Shown here piece by piece: positions 24,901-38,913 of a stretch of 64,000 nucleotides of DNA (positions are counted from its first letter, which is position 1; the number at the start of each line of letters is the position of its first letter). The position numbers and the translations under genes were made by a program. The stretch is from Aphrophora alni (taxonomy: Eukaryota > Arthropoda > Insecta > Hemiptera > Aphrophoridae), in NCBI GenBank assembly GCA_963513935.1, contig OY740765.1, forward strand, positions 152,669,830-152,733,829. Reading direction: 5' to 3'. The notes under the pieces are model-generated. The model worked only from the letters and a program-made list of their open reading frames with translations, made no database searches and was not told where the DNA came from.

Positions 24901-24968
24901 TCAATTTTTCGCCTAAAAAAACTGCAAGGGGTGGACCTTACCATTTTGCAATGTTTGAAAATTGACTG
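21968..24968. repeat. 3.0-kb five-monomer higher-order unit, copy 2
   Basis: Starts 21968, 22488, 23007, 23662 and 24314. All the rare markers of copy 1 are present at an offset of 4,965 bp (for example TCCAATG at 17501 and 22466). The monomers that follow (from 20003 and from 24969) are of different types, so identity ends with the unit. Confidence 0.85.
23662..24313. repeat. Divergent monomer subfamily, copy 2
   Basis: Same diagnostic set as at 18697, with small differences: TTAACCGTTTTG instead of TTAACGGTTTTG, AATCAAGTATT instead of AATCTAGTATT, and AATCAAAAATC retained. Confidence 0.88.
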
Positions 24969-27900
24969 TTTTCTCGAATTAATTACTCAGAAACTATAAG
25001 GGATATTTTCTAATTTAAAACATCACAGTAAAACGTGAATTTTCTTCCTTCCTATTGTGAAATTTCGTATCATTACGATGTATAGTTAGGGAGCTACAAT
25101 CGTTTTAAAAAGGTATTGCAAGTGGCGAAACGTGAATGTTAAAATCTAGTATTTTTATTGACATATAACTTGATATAACTCTTAAACCATTTGAGATGTA
25201 GAAATGATTTTTTCAGGGTTTATTCTCCTTTCAATTCTGCATCTTTTGATATCCATATCGTTGGTTTAAAAGGTATTTTTAACTTTTTTGAAAAAACTTT
25301 AAACAGCAATTACTCGCAAACCCTTTGAGATTTAAAAGTCATTTTTTCATGGTTTACTCTCTATTAAATTCTGCATCTATTGATGTGCATATCATTGGTA
25401 TTGTTAAATGTTAAAATATTTACAAATAATTACATATAAATGAAAAAATACTAAAAATTTTGAAATTTCAATAGCACCACTCGACTCCAAATTTAATTCT
25501 GCTTCTACTAAGCTATAAAAATAATCAAAAATCAAAAACTCAAAAATCAAAAACTCAATTTTTCGCCTAAAAAAACTGCAAGGGGGGGACCTTACCATTT
25601 TGCAATGTTTGAAAATTGGCTGTTTTCTCGAATTAATTACTCAGAAACTATAAGGGATATTTTCTAATTTAAAACACCACAGTAAAACGTGAATTTTCTT
25701 CCTCCCTAATGTGAAATTTCGTATCATTACGATGTATAGTTAGGGAGCTACAATCGTTTTAAAAAGGTATTGCAAGTGGCGAAACGTGAAATGTTAAAAT
25801 CTAGTATTTTTATTGACATATAACTTGATATAACTCTTAAACCATTTGAGATGTAGAAGTGATTTTTTCAGGGTTTATTCTCCTTTTAATTCTGCATCTT
25901 TTGATATCCATATCGTTGGTTTAAAAGGTTTTTTTAACTTTTTTGTAAAAACTTTAAACAGCAATTACTCGCAAACCCTTTGAGATTTAAAAGTCATTTT
26001 TTCATGGTTTACTCTCTATTAAATTCTGCATCTATTGATGTGCATATCATTGGTATTGTTAAATGTTAAAATATTTACAAATAATTACATATAAATGAAA
26101 AAATACTAAAAATTTTGAAATTTCAATAGCACCACTCGACTCCAAATTTAATTCTGCTTCTACTAAGCTATAAAAATAATCAAAAATCAAAAACTCAAAA
26201 ATCAAAAACTCAATTTTTCGCCTAAAAAAACTGCAAGGGGGGGACCTTACCATTTTGCAATGTTTGAAAATTGGCTGTTTTCTCGAATTAATTACTCAGA
26301 AACTATAAGGGATATTTTCGAATTTAAAACACCACAGTAAAACGTGAATTTTCTTCCTTCCTAATGTGAAATTTCGTATCATTACGATGTATAGTTAGGG
26401 AGCTACAATCGTTTTAAAAAGGTATTGCAAGTGGCGAAACGTGAAATGTTAAAATCTAGTATTTTTATTGACATATAACTTGATATAACTCTTAAACCAT
26501 TTGAGATGTAGAAATGATTTTTTCAAGGTTTATTCTCCTTTCAATTCTGCATCTTTTGATATCCATATCGTTGGTTTAAAAGGTTTTTTTATCTTTTCTG
26601 AAAAAACTTTAAACAGCAATTACTCGCAAACCCTTTGAGATTTAAAAGTCATTTTTTCATGGTTTACTCTCTATTAAATTCTGCATCTATTGATGTGCAT
26701 ATCATTGGTATTGTTAAATGTTAAAATATTTACAAATAATTACATATAAATGAAAAAATACTAAAAATTTTGAAATTTCAATAGCACCACTCGACTCCAA
26801 ATTTAATTCTGCTTCTACTAAGCTATAAAAATAATCAAAAATCAAAAACTCAAAAATCAAAAACTCAATTTTTCGCCTAAAAAAACTGCAAGGGGTGGAC
26901 CTTACCATTTTGCAATGTTTGAAAATTGACTGTTTTCTCGAATTAATTACTCAGAAACTATAAGGGATATTTTCTAATTTAAAACATCACAGTAAAACGT
27001 GAATTTTCTTCCTTCCTATTGTGAAATTTCGTATCATTACGATGTATAGTTAGGGAGCTACAATCGTTTTAAAAAGGTATTGCAAGTGGCGAAACGTGAA
27101 TGTTAAAATCTAGTATTTTTATTGACATATAACTTGATATAACTCTTAAACCATTTGAGATGTAGAAATGATTTTTTCAAGGTTTATTCTCCTTTCAATT
27201 CTGCATCTTTTGATATCCATATCGTTGGTTTAAAAGGTTTTTTTATCTTTTTTGAAAAAACTTTAAACAGCAATTACTCGCAAACCCTTTGAGATTTAAA
27301 AGTCATTTTTTCATGGTTTACTCTCTATTAAATTCTGCATCTATTGATGTGCATATCATTGGTATTGTTAAATGTTAAAATATTTACAAATAATTACATA
27401 TAAATGAAAAAATACTAAAAATTTTGAAATTTCAATAGCACCACTCGACTCCAAATTTAATTCTGCTTCTACTAAGCTATAAAAATAATCAAAAATCAAA
27501 AACTCAAAAATCAAAAACTCAATTTTTCGCCTAAAAAAACTGCAAGGGGGGGACCTTACCATTTTGCAATGTTTGAAAATTGGCTGTTTTCTCGAATTAA
27601 TTACTCAGAAACTATAAGGGATATTTTCGAATTTAAAACACCACAGTAAAACGTGAATTTTCTTCCTTCCTAATGTGAAATTTCGTATCATTACGATGTA
27701 TAGTTAGGGAGCTACAATCGTTTTAAAAAGGTATTGCAAGTGGCGAAACGTGAAATGTTAAAATCTAGTATTTTTATTGACATATAACTTGATATAACTC
27801 TTAAACCATTTGAGATGTAGAAATGATTTTTTCAAGGTTTATTCTCCTTTCAATTCTGCATCTTTTGATATCCATATCGTTGGTTTAAAAGGTTTTTTTA

Positions 27901-28240
27901 TCTTTTTTGAAAAAACTTTAAACAGCAATTACTCGCAAACCCTTTGAGATTTAAAAGTCATTTTTTCATGGTTTACTCTCTATTAAATTCTGCATCTATT
28001 GATGTGCATATCATTGGTATTGTTAAATGTTAAAATATTTACAAATAATTACATATAAATGAAAAAATACTAAAAATTTTGAAATTTCAATAGCACCACT
28101 CGACTCCAAATTTAATTCTGCTTCTACTAAGCTATAAAAATAATCAAAAATCAAAAACTCAAAAATTAAAAACTCAATTTTTCGCCTAAAAAAACTGCAA
28201 GGGGGGACCTTACCATTTTGCAATGTTTGAAAATTGGCTG

Positions 28241-28745
28241 TATTCTCGAATTAATTACTCAGAAACTATAAGGGATATTTTCGAATTTAAAACACCACAG
28301 TAAAACGTGAATTTTATTCCTTCCTAATGTAAAATTTCGTATCATTACGATGTACAGTTAGGGAGCTACAATCGTTTTAAAAAGGTATTGCAAGTGGCGA
28401 AACGTGAAATGTTAAAATCTAGTATTTTCATTGACATATAAATTGATATAACTCTTAAACCATTTGAGATGTAGAAGTGATTTTTTCAGGGTTTACTCTC
28501 TATTAACTTCTGCATCTATTGATGTGCATATCATTGATATTGTTAAATGTTAAAATATTTACAAATAATTACATATAAATGAAAAAATACTAAAAATTTT
28601 GAAATTTCAATAGCACCACTCGACTCCAAATTTAATTCTGCTTCTACTAAGCTATAAAAATAATCAAAAATCAAAAACTCAATTTTTCGCCTAAAAAAAC
28701 TGCAAGGGGGGACCTTACCATTTTGCAATGTTTGAAAATTGGCTG
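28241..28745. repeat. Short monomer, type a with contracted minisatellite (505 bp)
   Basis: Equivalent to 12962-13466. It is followed by 28746-29400, the uninterrupted counterpart of the transposon-bearing monomer. Confidence 0.9.
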
Positions 28746-30054
28746 TTTTCTCGAATTAATTACTCAGAAACTATAAGGGATATTTTCTAATTTAAAACAC
28801 TACAGTAAAACGTGAATTTTCTTCCTCCCTAATGTGAAATTTCGTATCATTACGATGTATAGTTAGGGAGCTACAATCGTTTTAAAAAGGTATTGCAAGT
28901 GGCGAAACGTGAAATGTTAAAATCTAGTATTTTTATTGACATATAACTTGATATAACTCTTAAACCATTTGAGATGTAGAAGTGATTTTTTCAGGGTTTA
29001 TTCTCCTTTCAATTCTGCATCTTTTGATATCCATATCGTTGGTTTAAAAGGTTTTTTTAACTTTTTTGAAAAAAATTTAAACAGCAATTACTCGCAAACC
29101 CTTTGAGATTTAAAAGTCATTTTTTCATGGTTTACTCTCTATTAAATTCTGCATCTATTGATGTGCATATCATTGGTATTGTTAAATGTTAAAATATTTA
29201 CAAATAATTACATATAAATGAAAAAATACTAAAAATTTTGAAATTTCAATAGCACCACTCGACTCCAAATTTAATTCTGCTTCTACTAAGCTATAAAAAT
29301 AATCAAAAATCAAAAACTCAAAAATCAAAAACTCAATTTTTCGCCTAAAAAAACTGCAAGGGGGGGACCTTACCATTTTGCAATGTTTGAAAATTGGCTG
29401 TTTTCTCGAATTAATTACTCAGAAACTATAAGGGATATTTTCGAATTTAAAACACCACAGTAAAACGTGAATTTTCTTCCTTCCTAATGTGAAATTTCGT
29501 ATCATTACGATGTATAGTTAGGGAGCTACAATCGTTTTAAAAAGGTATTGCAAGTGGCGAAACGTGAAATGTTAAAATCTAGTATTTTTATTGACATATA
29601 ACTTGATATAACTCTTAAACCATTTGAGATGTAGAAATGATTTTTTCAAGGTTTATTCTCCTTTCAATTCTGCATCTTTTGATATCCATATCGTTGGTTT
29701 AAAAGGTTTTTTTATCTTTTTTGAAAAAACTTTAAACAGCAATTACTCGCAAACCCTTTGAGATTTAAAAGTCATTTTTTCATGGTTTACTCTCTATTAA
29801 ATTCTGCATCTATTGATGTGCATATCATTGGTATTGTTAAATGTTAAAATATTTACAAATAATTACATATAAATGAAAAAATACTAAAAATTTTGAAATT
29901 TCAATAGCACCACTCGACTCCAAATTTAATTCTGCTTCTACTAAGCTATAAAAATAATCAAAAATCAAAAACTCAAAAATTAAAAACTCAATTTTTCGCC
30001 TAAAAAAACTGCAAGGGGGGACCTTACCATTTTGCAATGTTTGAAAATTGGCTG

Positions 30055-31613
30055 TATTCTCGAATTAATTACTCAGAAACTATAAGGGATATTTTCGAAT
30101 TTAAAACACCACAGTAAAACGTGAATTTTATTCCTTCCTAATGTAAAATTTCGTATCATTACGATGTACAGTTAGGGAGCTACAATCGTTTTAAAAAGGT
30201 ATTGCAAGTGGCGAAACGTGAAATGTTAAAATCTAGTATTTTCATTGACATATAAATTGATATAACTCTTAAACCATTTGAGATGTAGAAGTGATTTTTT
30301 CAGGGTTTACTCTCTATTAACTTCTGCATCTATTGATGTGCATATCATTGATATTGTTAAATGTTAAAATATTTACAAATAATTACATATAAATGAAAAA
30401 ATACTAAAAATTTTGAAATTTCAATAGCACCACTCGACTCCAAATTTAATTCTGCTTCTACTAAGCTATAAAAATAATCAAAAATCAAAAACTCAAAAAT
30501 CAAAAACTCAATTTTTCGCCTAAAAAAACTGCAAGGGGGGACCTTACCATTTTGCAATGTTTGAAAATTGGCTGTTTTCTCGAATTAATTACTCAGAAAC
30601 TATAAGGGATATTTTCTAATTTAAAACACCACAGTAAAACGTGAATTTTCTTCCTCCCTAATGTGAAATTTCGTATCATTACGATGTATAGTTAGGGAGC
30701 TACAATCGTTTTAAAAAGGTATTGCAAGTGGCGAAACGTGATATGTTAAAATCTAGTATTTTTATTGACATATAAATTGATATAACTCTTAAACCATTTG
30801 AGATGTAGAAGTGATTTTTTCAGGGTTTACTCTCTATTAAATTCTGCATCTATTGATGTGCATATCATTGGTATTGTTAAATGTTAAAATATTTACAAAT
30901 AATTACATATAAATGAAAAAATACTAAAAATTTTGAAATTTCAATAGCACCACTCGACTCCAAATTTAATTCTGCTTCTACTAAGCTATAAAAATAATCA
31001 AAAATCAAAAACTCAAAAATCAAAAACTCAATTTTTCGCCTAAAAAAACTGCAAGGGGGGACCTTACCATTTTCCAATGTTTGAAAATTGGCTGTTTTCT
31101 CGAATTAATTACTCAGACACTATAAGGGATATTTTCGAATTTAAAACACCACAGTAAAACGTGAATTTTCTTCCTTCCTAATGTGAAATTTCGTATCATT
31201 ACGATGTATAGTTAGGGAGCTACAATCGTTTTAAAAAGGTATTGCAAGTGGCGAAACGTGAAATGTTAAAATCTAGTATTTTTATTGACATATAACTTGA
31301 TATAACTCTTAAACCATTTGAGATGTAGAAGTGATTTTTCAGGGTTTACTCTCTATTAAATTCTGCATCTATTGATGTGCATATCATTGGTATTGTTAAA
31401 TGTTAAAATATTTACAAATAATTACATATAAATGAAAAAATACTAAAAATTTTGAAATTTCAATAGCACCACTCGACTCCAAATTTAATTCTGCTTCTAC
31501 TAAGCTATAAAAATAATCAAAAATCAAAAACTCAAAAATCAAAAACTCAATTTTTCGCCTAAAAAAACTGCAAGGGGGGACCTTACCATTTTGCAAAGTT
31601 TGAATATTGGCTG
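30055..31613. repeat. Three short monomers in tandem (types a, b, c)
   Basis: Starts 30055 (520 bp), 30575 (520 bp) and 31095 (519 bp). The only run of three short units in the window, bringing type a next to the b-c pair. The second has a left part with TTCTAATTT and CCTCCC, unlike the type b monomer at 17003, and becomes identical to it from GTGATATG (near 30738). It is therefore mosaic. Confidence 0.9.
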
Positions 31614-33574
31614 TTTTCTCGAATTAATTACTCAGAAACTATAAGGGGTATTTTCTAATTTAAAACACCACAGTAAAAGGTGAATTTTCTTCCTTCCTAA
31701 TGTGAAATTTCGTATCATTACGATGTATAGTTAGGGAGATACAATCGTTTTAAAAAGGTATTGCAAGTGGCGAAACGTGAAATGTTAAAATCTAGTATTT
31801 TTATTGACATATAACTTGATATAACTCTTAAACCATTTGAGATGTAGAAATGATTTTTTCAGGGTTTATTCTCCTTTCAATTCTGCATCTTTTGATATCC
31901 ATATCGTTGGTTTAAAAGGTTTTTTTATCTTTTTTGAAAAAACTTTAAACAGCAATTACTCGCAAACCCTTTGAGATTTAAAAGTCATTTTTTCATGGTT
32001 TACTCTCTATTAAATTCTGCATCTATTGATGTGCATATCATTGGTATTGTTAAATGTTAAAATATTTACAAATAATTACATATAAATGAAAAAAAACTAA
32101 AAATTTTGAAATTTCAATAGCACCACTCGACTCCAAATTTAATTCTGCTTCTACTAAGCTATAAAAATAATCAAAAATCAAAAACTCAAAAATTAAAAAC
32201 TCAATTTTTCGCCTAAAAAAACTGCAAGGGGGGACCTTACCATTTTGCAATGTTTGAAAATTCGCTGTATTCTCGAATTAATTACTCAGAAACTATAAGG
32301 GATATTTTCTAATTTAAAACACCACAGTTAAACGTGAATTTTCGTCCTTCCTAATGTGAAATTTCGTATCATTACGATGTATAGTTAGGGAGCTACAATC
32401 GTTTTAAAAAGGTATTGCAAGTGGCGAAACGTGAAATGTTAAAATCTAGTATTTTTATTGACATATAAATTGATATAACTCTTAAACCATTTGAGATGTA
32501 GAAGTGATTTTTTCAGGGTTTATTCTCCTTTCAATTCTGCATCTTTTGATACCCATATCGGTGGTTTAAAAGGTTTCTTAACGGTTTTGAAAAAAATTTA
32601 AACAGCAATTACTCGCAAACCCTTTGAGATTTCAAAATCATTTTTTTATGGTTTACTCTCTATTAAATTCTGCATCTATTGATGTGCATATCATTGGTAT
32701 TGTTAAATGTTAAAATATTTACAAAAAACTAGATAAAAATGAAAAAATACTAAAAATTTTGAAATTTCAATAGCACCACTCGACTCCAAATTTAATTCTG
32801 CTTCTACTAAGCTATAAAAATAAACAAAAATCAAAAACTCAAAAATCAAAAACTCAATTTTTCGCTTAAAAAAACTGCAAGGGGGACCTTACCATTTTGC
32901 AATGTTTGAAAAATGGCTGTTTTCTCGAATTAATTACTCAAAAAATATAAGGGATATTTTCGAATTTAAAACACCACAGTAAAACGTGATTTTTCTTCCT
33001 TCCTAATGTGAAATTTCGTATCATTACGATGTATAGTTAGGGAGATACAATCGTTTTAAAAAGGTATTGCAAGTGGCGAAACGTGAAATGTTAAAATCTA
33101 GTATTTTTATTGACATATAACTTGATATAACTCTTAAACCATTTGAGATGTAGAAATGATTTTTTCAAGGTTTATTCTCCTTTCAATTCTGCATCTTTTG
33201 ATATCCATATCGTTGGTTTAAAAGGTTTTTTTATCTTTTTTGAAAAAACTTTAAACAGCAATTACTCGCAAACCCTTTGAGATTTAAAAGTCATTTTTTC
33301 ATGGTTTACTCTCTATTAAATTCTGCATCTATTGATGTGCATATCATTGGTATTGTTAAATGTTAAAATATTTACAAATAATTACATATAAATGAAAAAA
33401 TACTAAAAATTTTGAAATTTCAATAGCACCACTCGACTCCAAATTTAATTCTGCTTCTACTAAGCTATAAAAATAATCAAAAATCAAAAACTCAAAAATC
33501 AAAAACTCAATTTTTCGCCTAAAAAAACTGCAAGGGGGGGACCTTACCATTTTGCAATGTTTGAAAATTGGCTG
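30575..33574. repeat. 3.0-kb five-monomer higher-order unit, copy 3
   Basis: Starts 30575, 31095, 31614, 32268 and 32920, at an offset of about 13,572 bp from copy 1. The first part of its first monomer is of another type, as noted for the mosaic short unit. Confidence 0.82.
32268..32919. repeat. Divergent monomer subfamily, copy 3
   Basis: Carries the full diagnostic set, plus the private changes CACAGTTAAACG near 32325 and GGTTTCTTAACGG near 32573. Confidence 0.88.
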
Positions 33575-34883
33575 TTTTCTCGAATTAATTACTCAGAAAC
33601 TATAAGGGATATTTTCTAATTTAAAACACCACAGTAAAACGTGAATTTTCTTCCTCCCTAATGTGAAATTTCGTATCATTACGATGTATAGTTAGGGAGC
33701 TACAATCGTTTTAAAAAGGTATTGCAAGTGGCGAAACGTGAAATGTTAAAATCTAGTATTTTTATTGACATATAACTTGATATAACTCTTAAACCATTTG
33801 AGATGTAGAAGTGATTTTTTCAGGGTTTATTCTCCTTTTAATTCTGCATCTTTTGATATCCATATCGTTGGTTTAAAAGGTTTTTTTAACTTTTTTGTAA
33901 AAACTTTAAACAGCAATTACTCGCAAACCCTTTGAGATTTAAAAGTCATTTTTTCATGGTTTACTCTCTATTAAATTCTGCATCTATTGATGTGCATATC
34001 ATTGGTATTGTTAAATGTTAAAATATTTACAAATAATTACATATAAATGAAAAAATACTAAAAATTTTGAAATTTCAATAGCACCACTCGACTCCAAATT
34101 TAATTCTGCTTCTACTAAGCTATAAAAATAATCAAAAATCAAAAACTCAAAAATCAAAAACTCAATTTTTCGCCTAAAAAAACTGCAAGGGGGGGACCTT
34201 ACCATTTTGCAATGTTTGAAAATTGGCTGTTTTCTCGAATTAATTACTCAGAAACTATAAGGGATATTTTCGAATTTAAAACACCACAGTAAAACGTGAA
34301 TTTTCTTCCTTCCTAATGTGAAATTTCGTATCATTACGATGTATAGTTAGGGAGCTACAATCGTTTTAAAAAGGTATTGCAAGTGGCGAAACGTGAAATG
34401 TTAAAATCTAGTATTTTTATTGACATATAACTTGATATAACTCTTAAACCATTTGAGATGTAGAAATGATTTTTTCAAGGTTTATTCTCCTTTCAATTCT
34501 GCATCTTTTGATATCCATATCGTTGGTTTAAAAGGTTTTTTTATCTTTTTTGAAAAAAATTTAAACAGCAATTACTCGCAAACCCTTTGAGATTTAAAAG
34601 TCATTTTTTCATGGTTTACTCTCTATTAAATTCTGCATCTATTGATGTGCATATCATTGGTATTGTTAAATGTTAAAATATTTACAAATAATTACATATA
34701 AATGAAAAAATACTAAAAATTTTGAAATTTCAATAGCACCACTCGACTCCAAATTTAATTCTGCTTCTACTAAGCTATAAAAATAATCAAAAATCAAAAA
34801 CTCAAAAATTAAAAACTCAATTTTTCGCCTAAAAAAACTGCAAGGGGGGACCTTACCATTTTGCAATGTTTGAAAATTGGCTG

Positions 34884-35388
34884 TATTCTCGAATTAATTA
34901 CTCAGAAACTATAAGGGATATTTTCGAATTTAAAACACCACAGTAAAACGTGAATTTTATTCCTTCCTAATGTAAAATTTCGTATCATTACGATGTACAG
35001 TTAGGGAGCTACAATCGTTTTAAAAAGGTATTGCAAGTGGCGAAACGTGAAATGTTAAAATCTAGTATTTTCATTGACATATAAATTGATATAACTCTTA
35101 AACCATTTGAGATGTAGAAGTGATTTTTTCAGGGTTTACTCTCTATTAACTTCTGCATCTATTGATGTGCATATCATTGATATTGTTAAATGTTAAAATA
35201 TTTACAAATAATTACATATAAATGAAAAAATACTAAAAATTTTGAAATTTCAATAGCACCACTCGACTCCAAATTTAATTCTGCTTCTACTAAGCTATAA
35301 AAATAATCAAAAATCAAAAACTCAATTTTTCGCCTAAAAAAACTGCAAGGGGGGACCTTACCATTTTGCAATGTTTGAAAATTGGCTG
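34884..35388. repeat. Short monomer, type a with contracted minisatellite (505 bp)
   Basis: Third member of the 505-bp class. It is followed by 35389-36043, which is the second empty counterpart of the transposon-bearing monomer (CACTACAG near 35440, GAAAAAAATTTAAAC near 35710). Confidence 0.9.
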
Positions 35389-36697
35389 TTTTCTCGAATT
35401 AATTACTCAGAAACTATAAGGGATATTTTCTAATTTAAAACACTACAGTAAAACGTGAATTTTCTTCCTCCCTAATGTGAAATTTCGTATCATTACGATG
35501 TATAGTTAGGGAGCTACAATCGTTTTAAAAAGGTATTGCAAGTGGCGAAACGTGAAATGTTAAAATCTAGTATTTTTATTGACATATAACTTGATATAAC
35601 TCTTAAACCATTTGAGATGTAGAAGTGATTTTTTCAGGGTTTATTCTCCTTTCAATTCTGCATATTTTGATATCCATATCGTTGGTTTAAAAGGTTTTTT
35701 TAACTTTTTTGAAAAAAATTTAAACAGCAATTACTCGCAAACCCTTTGAGATTTAAAAGTCATTTTTTCATGGTTTACTCTCTATTAAATTCTGCATCTA
35801 TTGATGTGCATATCATTGGTATTGTTAAATGTTAAAATATTTACAAATAATTACATATAAATGAAAAAATACTAAAAATTTTGAAATTTCAATAGCACCA
35901 CTCGACTCCAAATTTAATTCTGCTTCTACTAAGCTATAAAAATAATCAAAAATCAAAAACTCAAAAATCAAAAACTCAATTTTTCGCCTAAAAAAACTGC
36001 AAGGGGGGGACCTTACCATTTTGCAATGTTTGAAAATTGGCTGTTTTCTCGAATTAATTACTCAGAAACTATAAGGGATATTTTCGAATTTAAAACACCA
36101 CAGTAAAACGTGAATTTTCTTCCTTCCTAATGTGAAATTTCGTATCATTACGATGTATAGTTAGGGAGCTACAATCGTTTTAAAAAGGTATTGCAAGTGG
36201 CGAAACGTGAAATGTTAAAATCTAGTATTTTTATTGACATATAACTTGATATAACTCTTAAACCATTTGAGATGTAGAAATGATTTTTTCAAGGTTTATT
36301 CTCCTTTCAATTCTGCATCTTTTGATATCCATATCGTTGGTTTAAAAGGTTTTTTTATCTTTTTTGAAAAAACTTTAAACAGCAATTACTCGCAAACCCT
36401 TTGAGATTTAAAAGTCATTTTTTCATGGTTTACTCTCTATTAAATTCTGCATCTATTGATGTGCATATCATTGGTATTGTTAAATGTTAAAATATTTACA
36501 AATAATTACATATAAATGAAAAAATACTAAAAATTTTGAAATTTCAATAGCACCACTCGACTCCAAATTTAATTCTGCTTCTACTAAGCTATAAAAATAA
36601 TCAAAAATCAAAAACTCAAAAATTAAAAACTCAATTTTTCGCCTAAAAAAACTGCAAGGGGGGACCTTACCATTTTGCAATGTTTGAAAATTGGCTG

Positions 36698-37217
36698 TAT
36701 TCTCGAATTATTTACTCAGAAACTATAAGGGATATTTTCGAATTTAAAACACCACAGTAAAACGTGAATTTTATTCCTTCCTAATGTAAAATTTCGTATC
36801 ATTACGATGTACAGTTAGGGAGCTACAATCGTTTTAAAAAGGTATTGCAAGTGGCGAAACGTGAAATGTTAAAATCTAGTATTTTCATTGACATATAAAT
36901 TGATATAACTCTTAAACCATTTGAGATGTAGAAGTGATTTTTTCAGGGTTTACTCTCTATTAACTTCTGCATCTATTGATGTGCATATCATTGATATTGT
37001 TAAATGTTAAAATATTTACAAATAATTACATATAAATGAAAAAATACTAAAAATTTTGAAATTTCAATAGCACCACTCGACTCCAAATTTAATTCTGCTT
37101 CTACTAAGCTATAAAAATAATCAAAAATCAAAAACTCAAAAATCAAAAACTCAATTTTTCGCCTAAAAAAACTGCAAGGGGGGACCTTACCATTTTGCAA
37201 TGTTTGAAAATTGGCTG
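36698..37217. repeat. Short monomer, type a (520 bp)
   Basis: Starts TATTCTCGAATTATTTAC, a private substitution. It is followed by a 656-bp monomer with GTTATAAAAAAGCATTGC near 37352, a marker shared only with the monomers at 16348 and 47939. Confidence 0.9.
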
Positions 37218-37873
37218 TTTTCTCGAATTAATTACTCAGAAACTATAAGGGATATTTTCTAATTTAAAACACCACAGTAAAACGTGAATTTTCTTCCTCC
37301 CTAATGTGAAATTTCGTATCATTACGATGTATAGTTAGGGAGCTACAATCGTTATAAAAAAGCATTGCAAGTGGCGAAACGTGAAATGTTAAAATCTAGT
37401 ATTTTTATTGACATATAACTTGATATAACTCTTAAACCATTTGAGATGTAGAAATGATTTTTTCAGGGTTTATTCTCCTTTCAATTCTGCATCTTTTGAT
37501 ATCCAAATCGTTGGTTTAAAAGGTTTTTTTAAACTTTTTTGAAAAAACTTTAAACAGCAATTACTCGCAAACCCTTTCAGATTTAAAAGTCATTTTTTCA
37601 TGGTTTACTCTCTATTAAATTCTGCATCTATTGATGTGCATATCATTGGTATTGTTAAATGTTAAAATATTTACAAATAATTACATATAAATGAAAAAAT
37701 ACTAAAAATTTTGAAATTTCAATAGCACCACTCGACTCCAAATTTAATTCTGCTTCTACTAAGCTATAAAAATAATCAAAAATCAAAAACTCAAAAATCA
37801 AAAACTCAATTTTTCGCCTAAAAAAACTGCAAGGGGGGGACCTTACCATTTTGCAATGTTTGAAAATTGGCTG

Positions 37874-38913
37874 TTTTCTCGAATTAATTACTCAGAAACT
37901 ATAAGGGATATTTTCGAATTTAAAACACCACAGTAAAACGTGAATTTTCTTCCTTCCTAATGTAAAATTTCGTATCATTACGATGTATAGTTAGGGAGCT
38001 ACAATCGTTTTAAAAAGGTATTGCAAGTGGCGAAACGTGATATGTTAAAATCTAGTATTTTTATTGACATATAAATTGATATAACTCTTAAACCATTTGA
38101 GATGTAGAAGTGATTTTTTCAGGGTTTACTCTCTATTAAATTCTGCATCTATTGATGTGCATATCATTGGTATTGTTAAATGTTAAAATATTTACAAATA
38201 ATTACATATAAATGAAAAAATACTAAAAATTTTGAAATTTCAATAGCACCACTCGACTCCAAATTTAATTCTGCTTCTACTAAGCTATAAAAATAATCAA
38301 AAATCAAAAACTCAAAAATCAAAAACTCAATTTTTCGCCTAAAAAAACTGCAAGGGGGGACCTTACCATTTTCCAATGTTTGAAAATTGGCTGTTTTCTC
38401 GAATTAATTACTCAGACACTATAAGGGATATTTTCGAATTTAAAACACCACAGTAAAACGTGAATTTTCTTCCTTCCTAATGTGAAATTTCGTATCATTA
38501 CGATGTATAGTTAGGGAGCTACAATCGTTTTAAAAAGGTATTGCAAGTGGCGAAACGTGAAATGTTAAAATCTAGTATTTTTATTGACATATAACTTGAT
38601 ATAACTCTTAAACCATTTGAGATGTAGAAGTGATTTTTCAGGGTTTACTCTCTATTAAATTCTGCATCTATTGATGTGCATATCATTGGTATTGTTAAAT
38701 GTTAAAATATTTACAAATAATTACATATAAATGAAAAAATACTAAAAATTTTGAAATTTCAATAGCACCACTCGACTCCAAATTTAATTCTGCTTCTACT
38801 AAGCTATAAAAATAATCAAAAATCAAAAACTCAAAAATTAAAAACTCAATTTTTCGCCTAAAAAAACTGCAAGGGGGGGACCTTACCATTTTGCAATGTT
38901 TGAAAATTCGCTG
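37874..38913. repeat. Two short monomers (types b and c), partial higher-order unit
   Basis: Start 37874 and 38394, offset 20,871 bp from 17003 and 17523. The second ends like the third monomer of the unit (AAAAATTAAAAACTC, seven G, TTCGCTGTATTCTCG near 38908) rather than like its counterpart. One monomer has therefore been lost by an in-register exchange. Confidence 0.88.
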
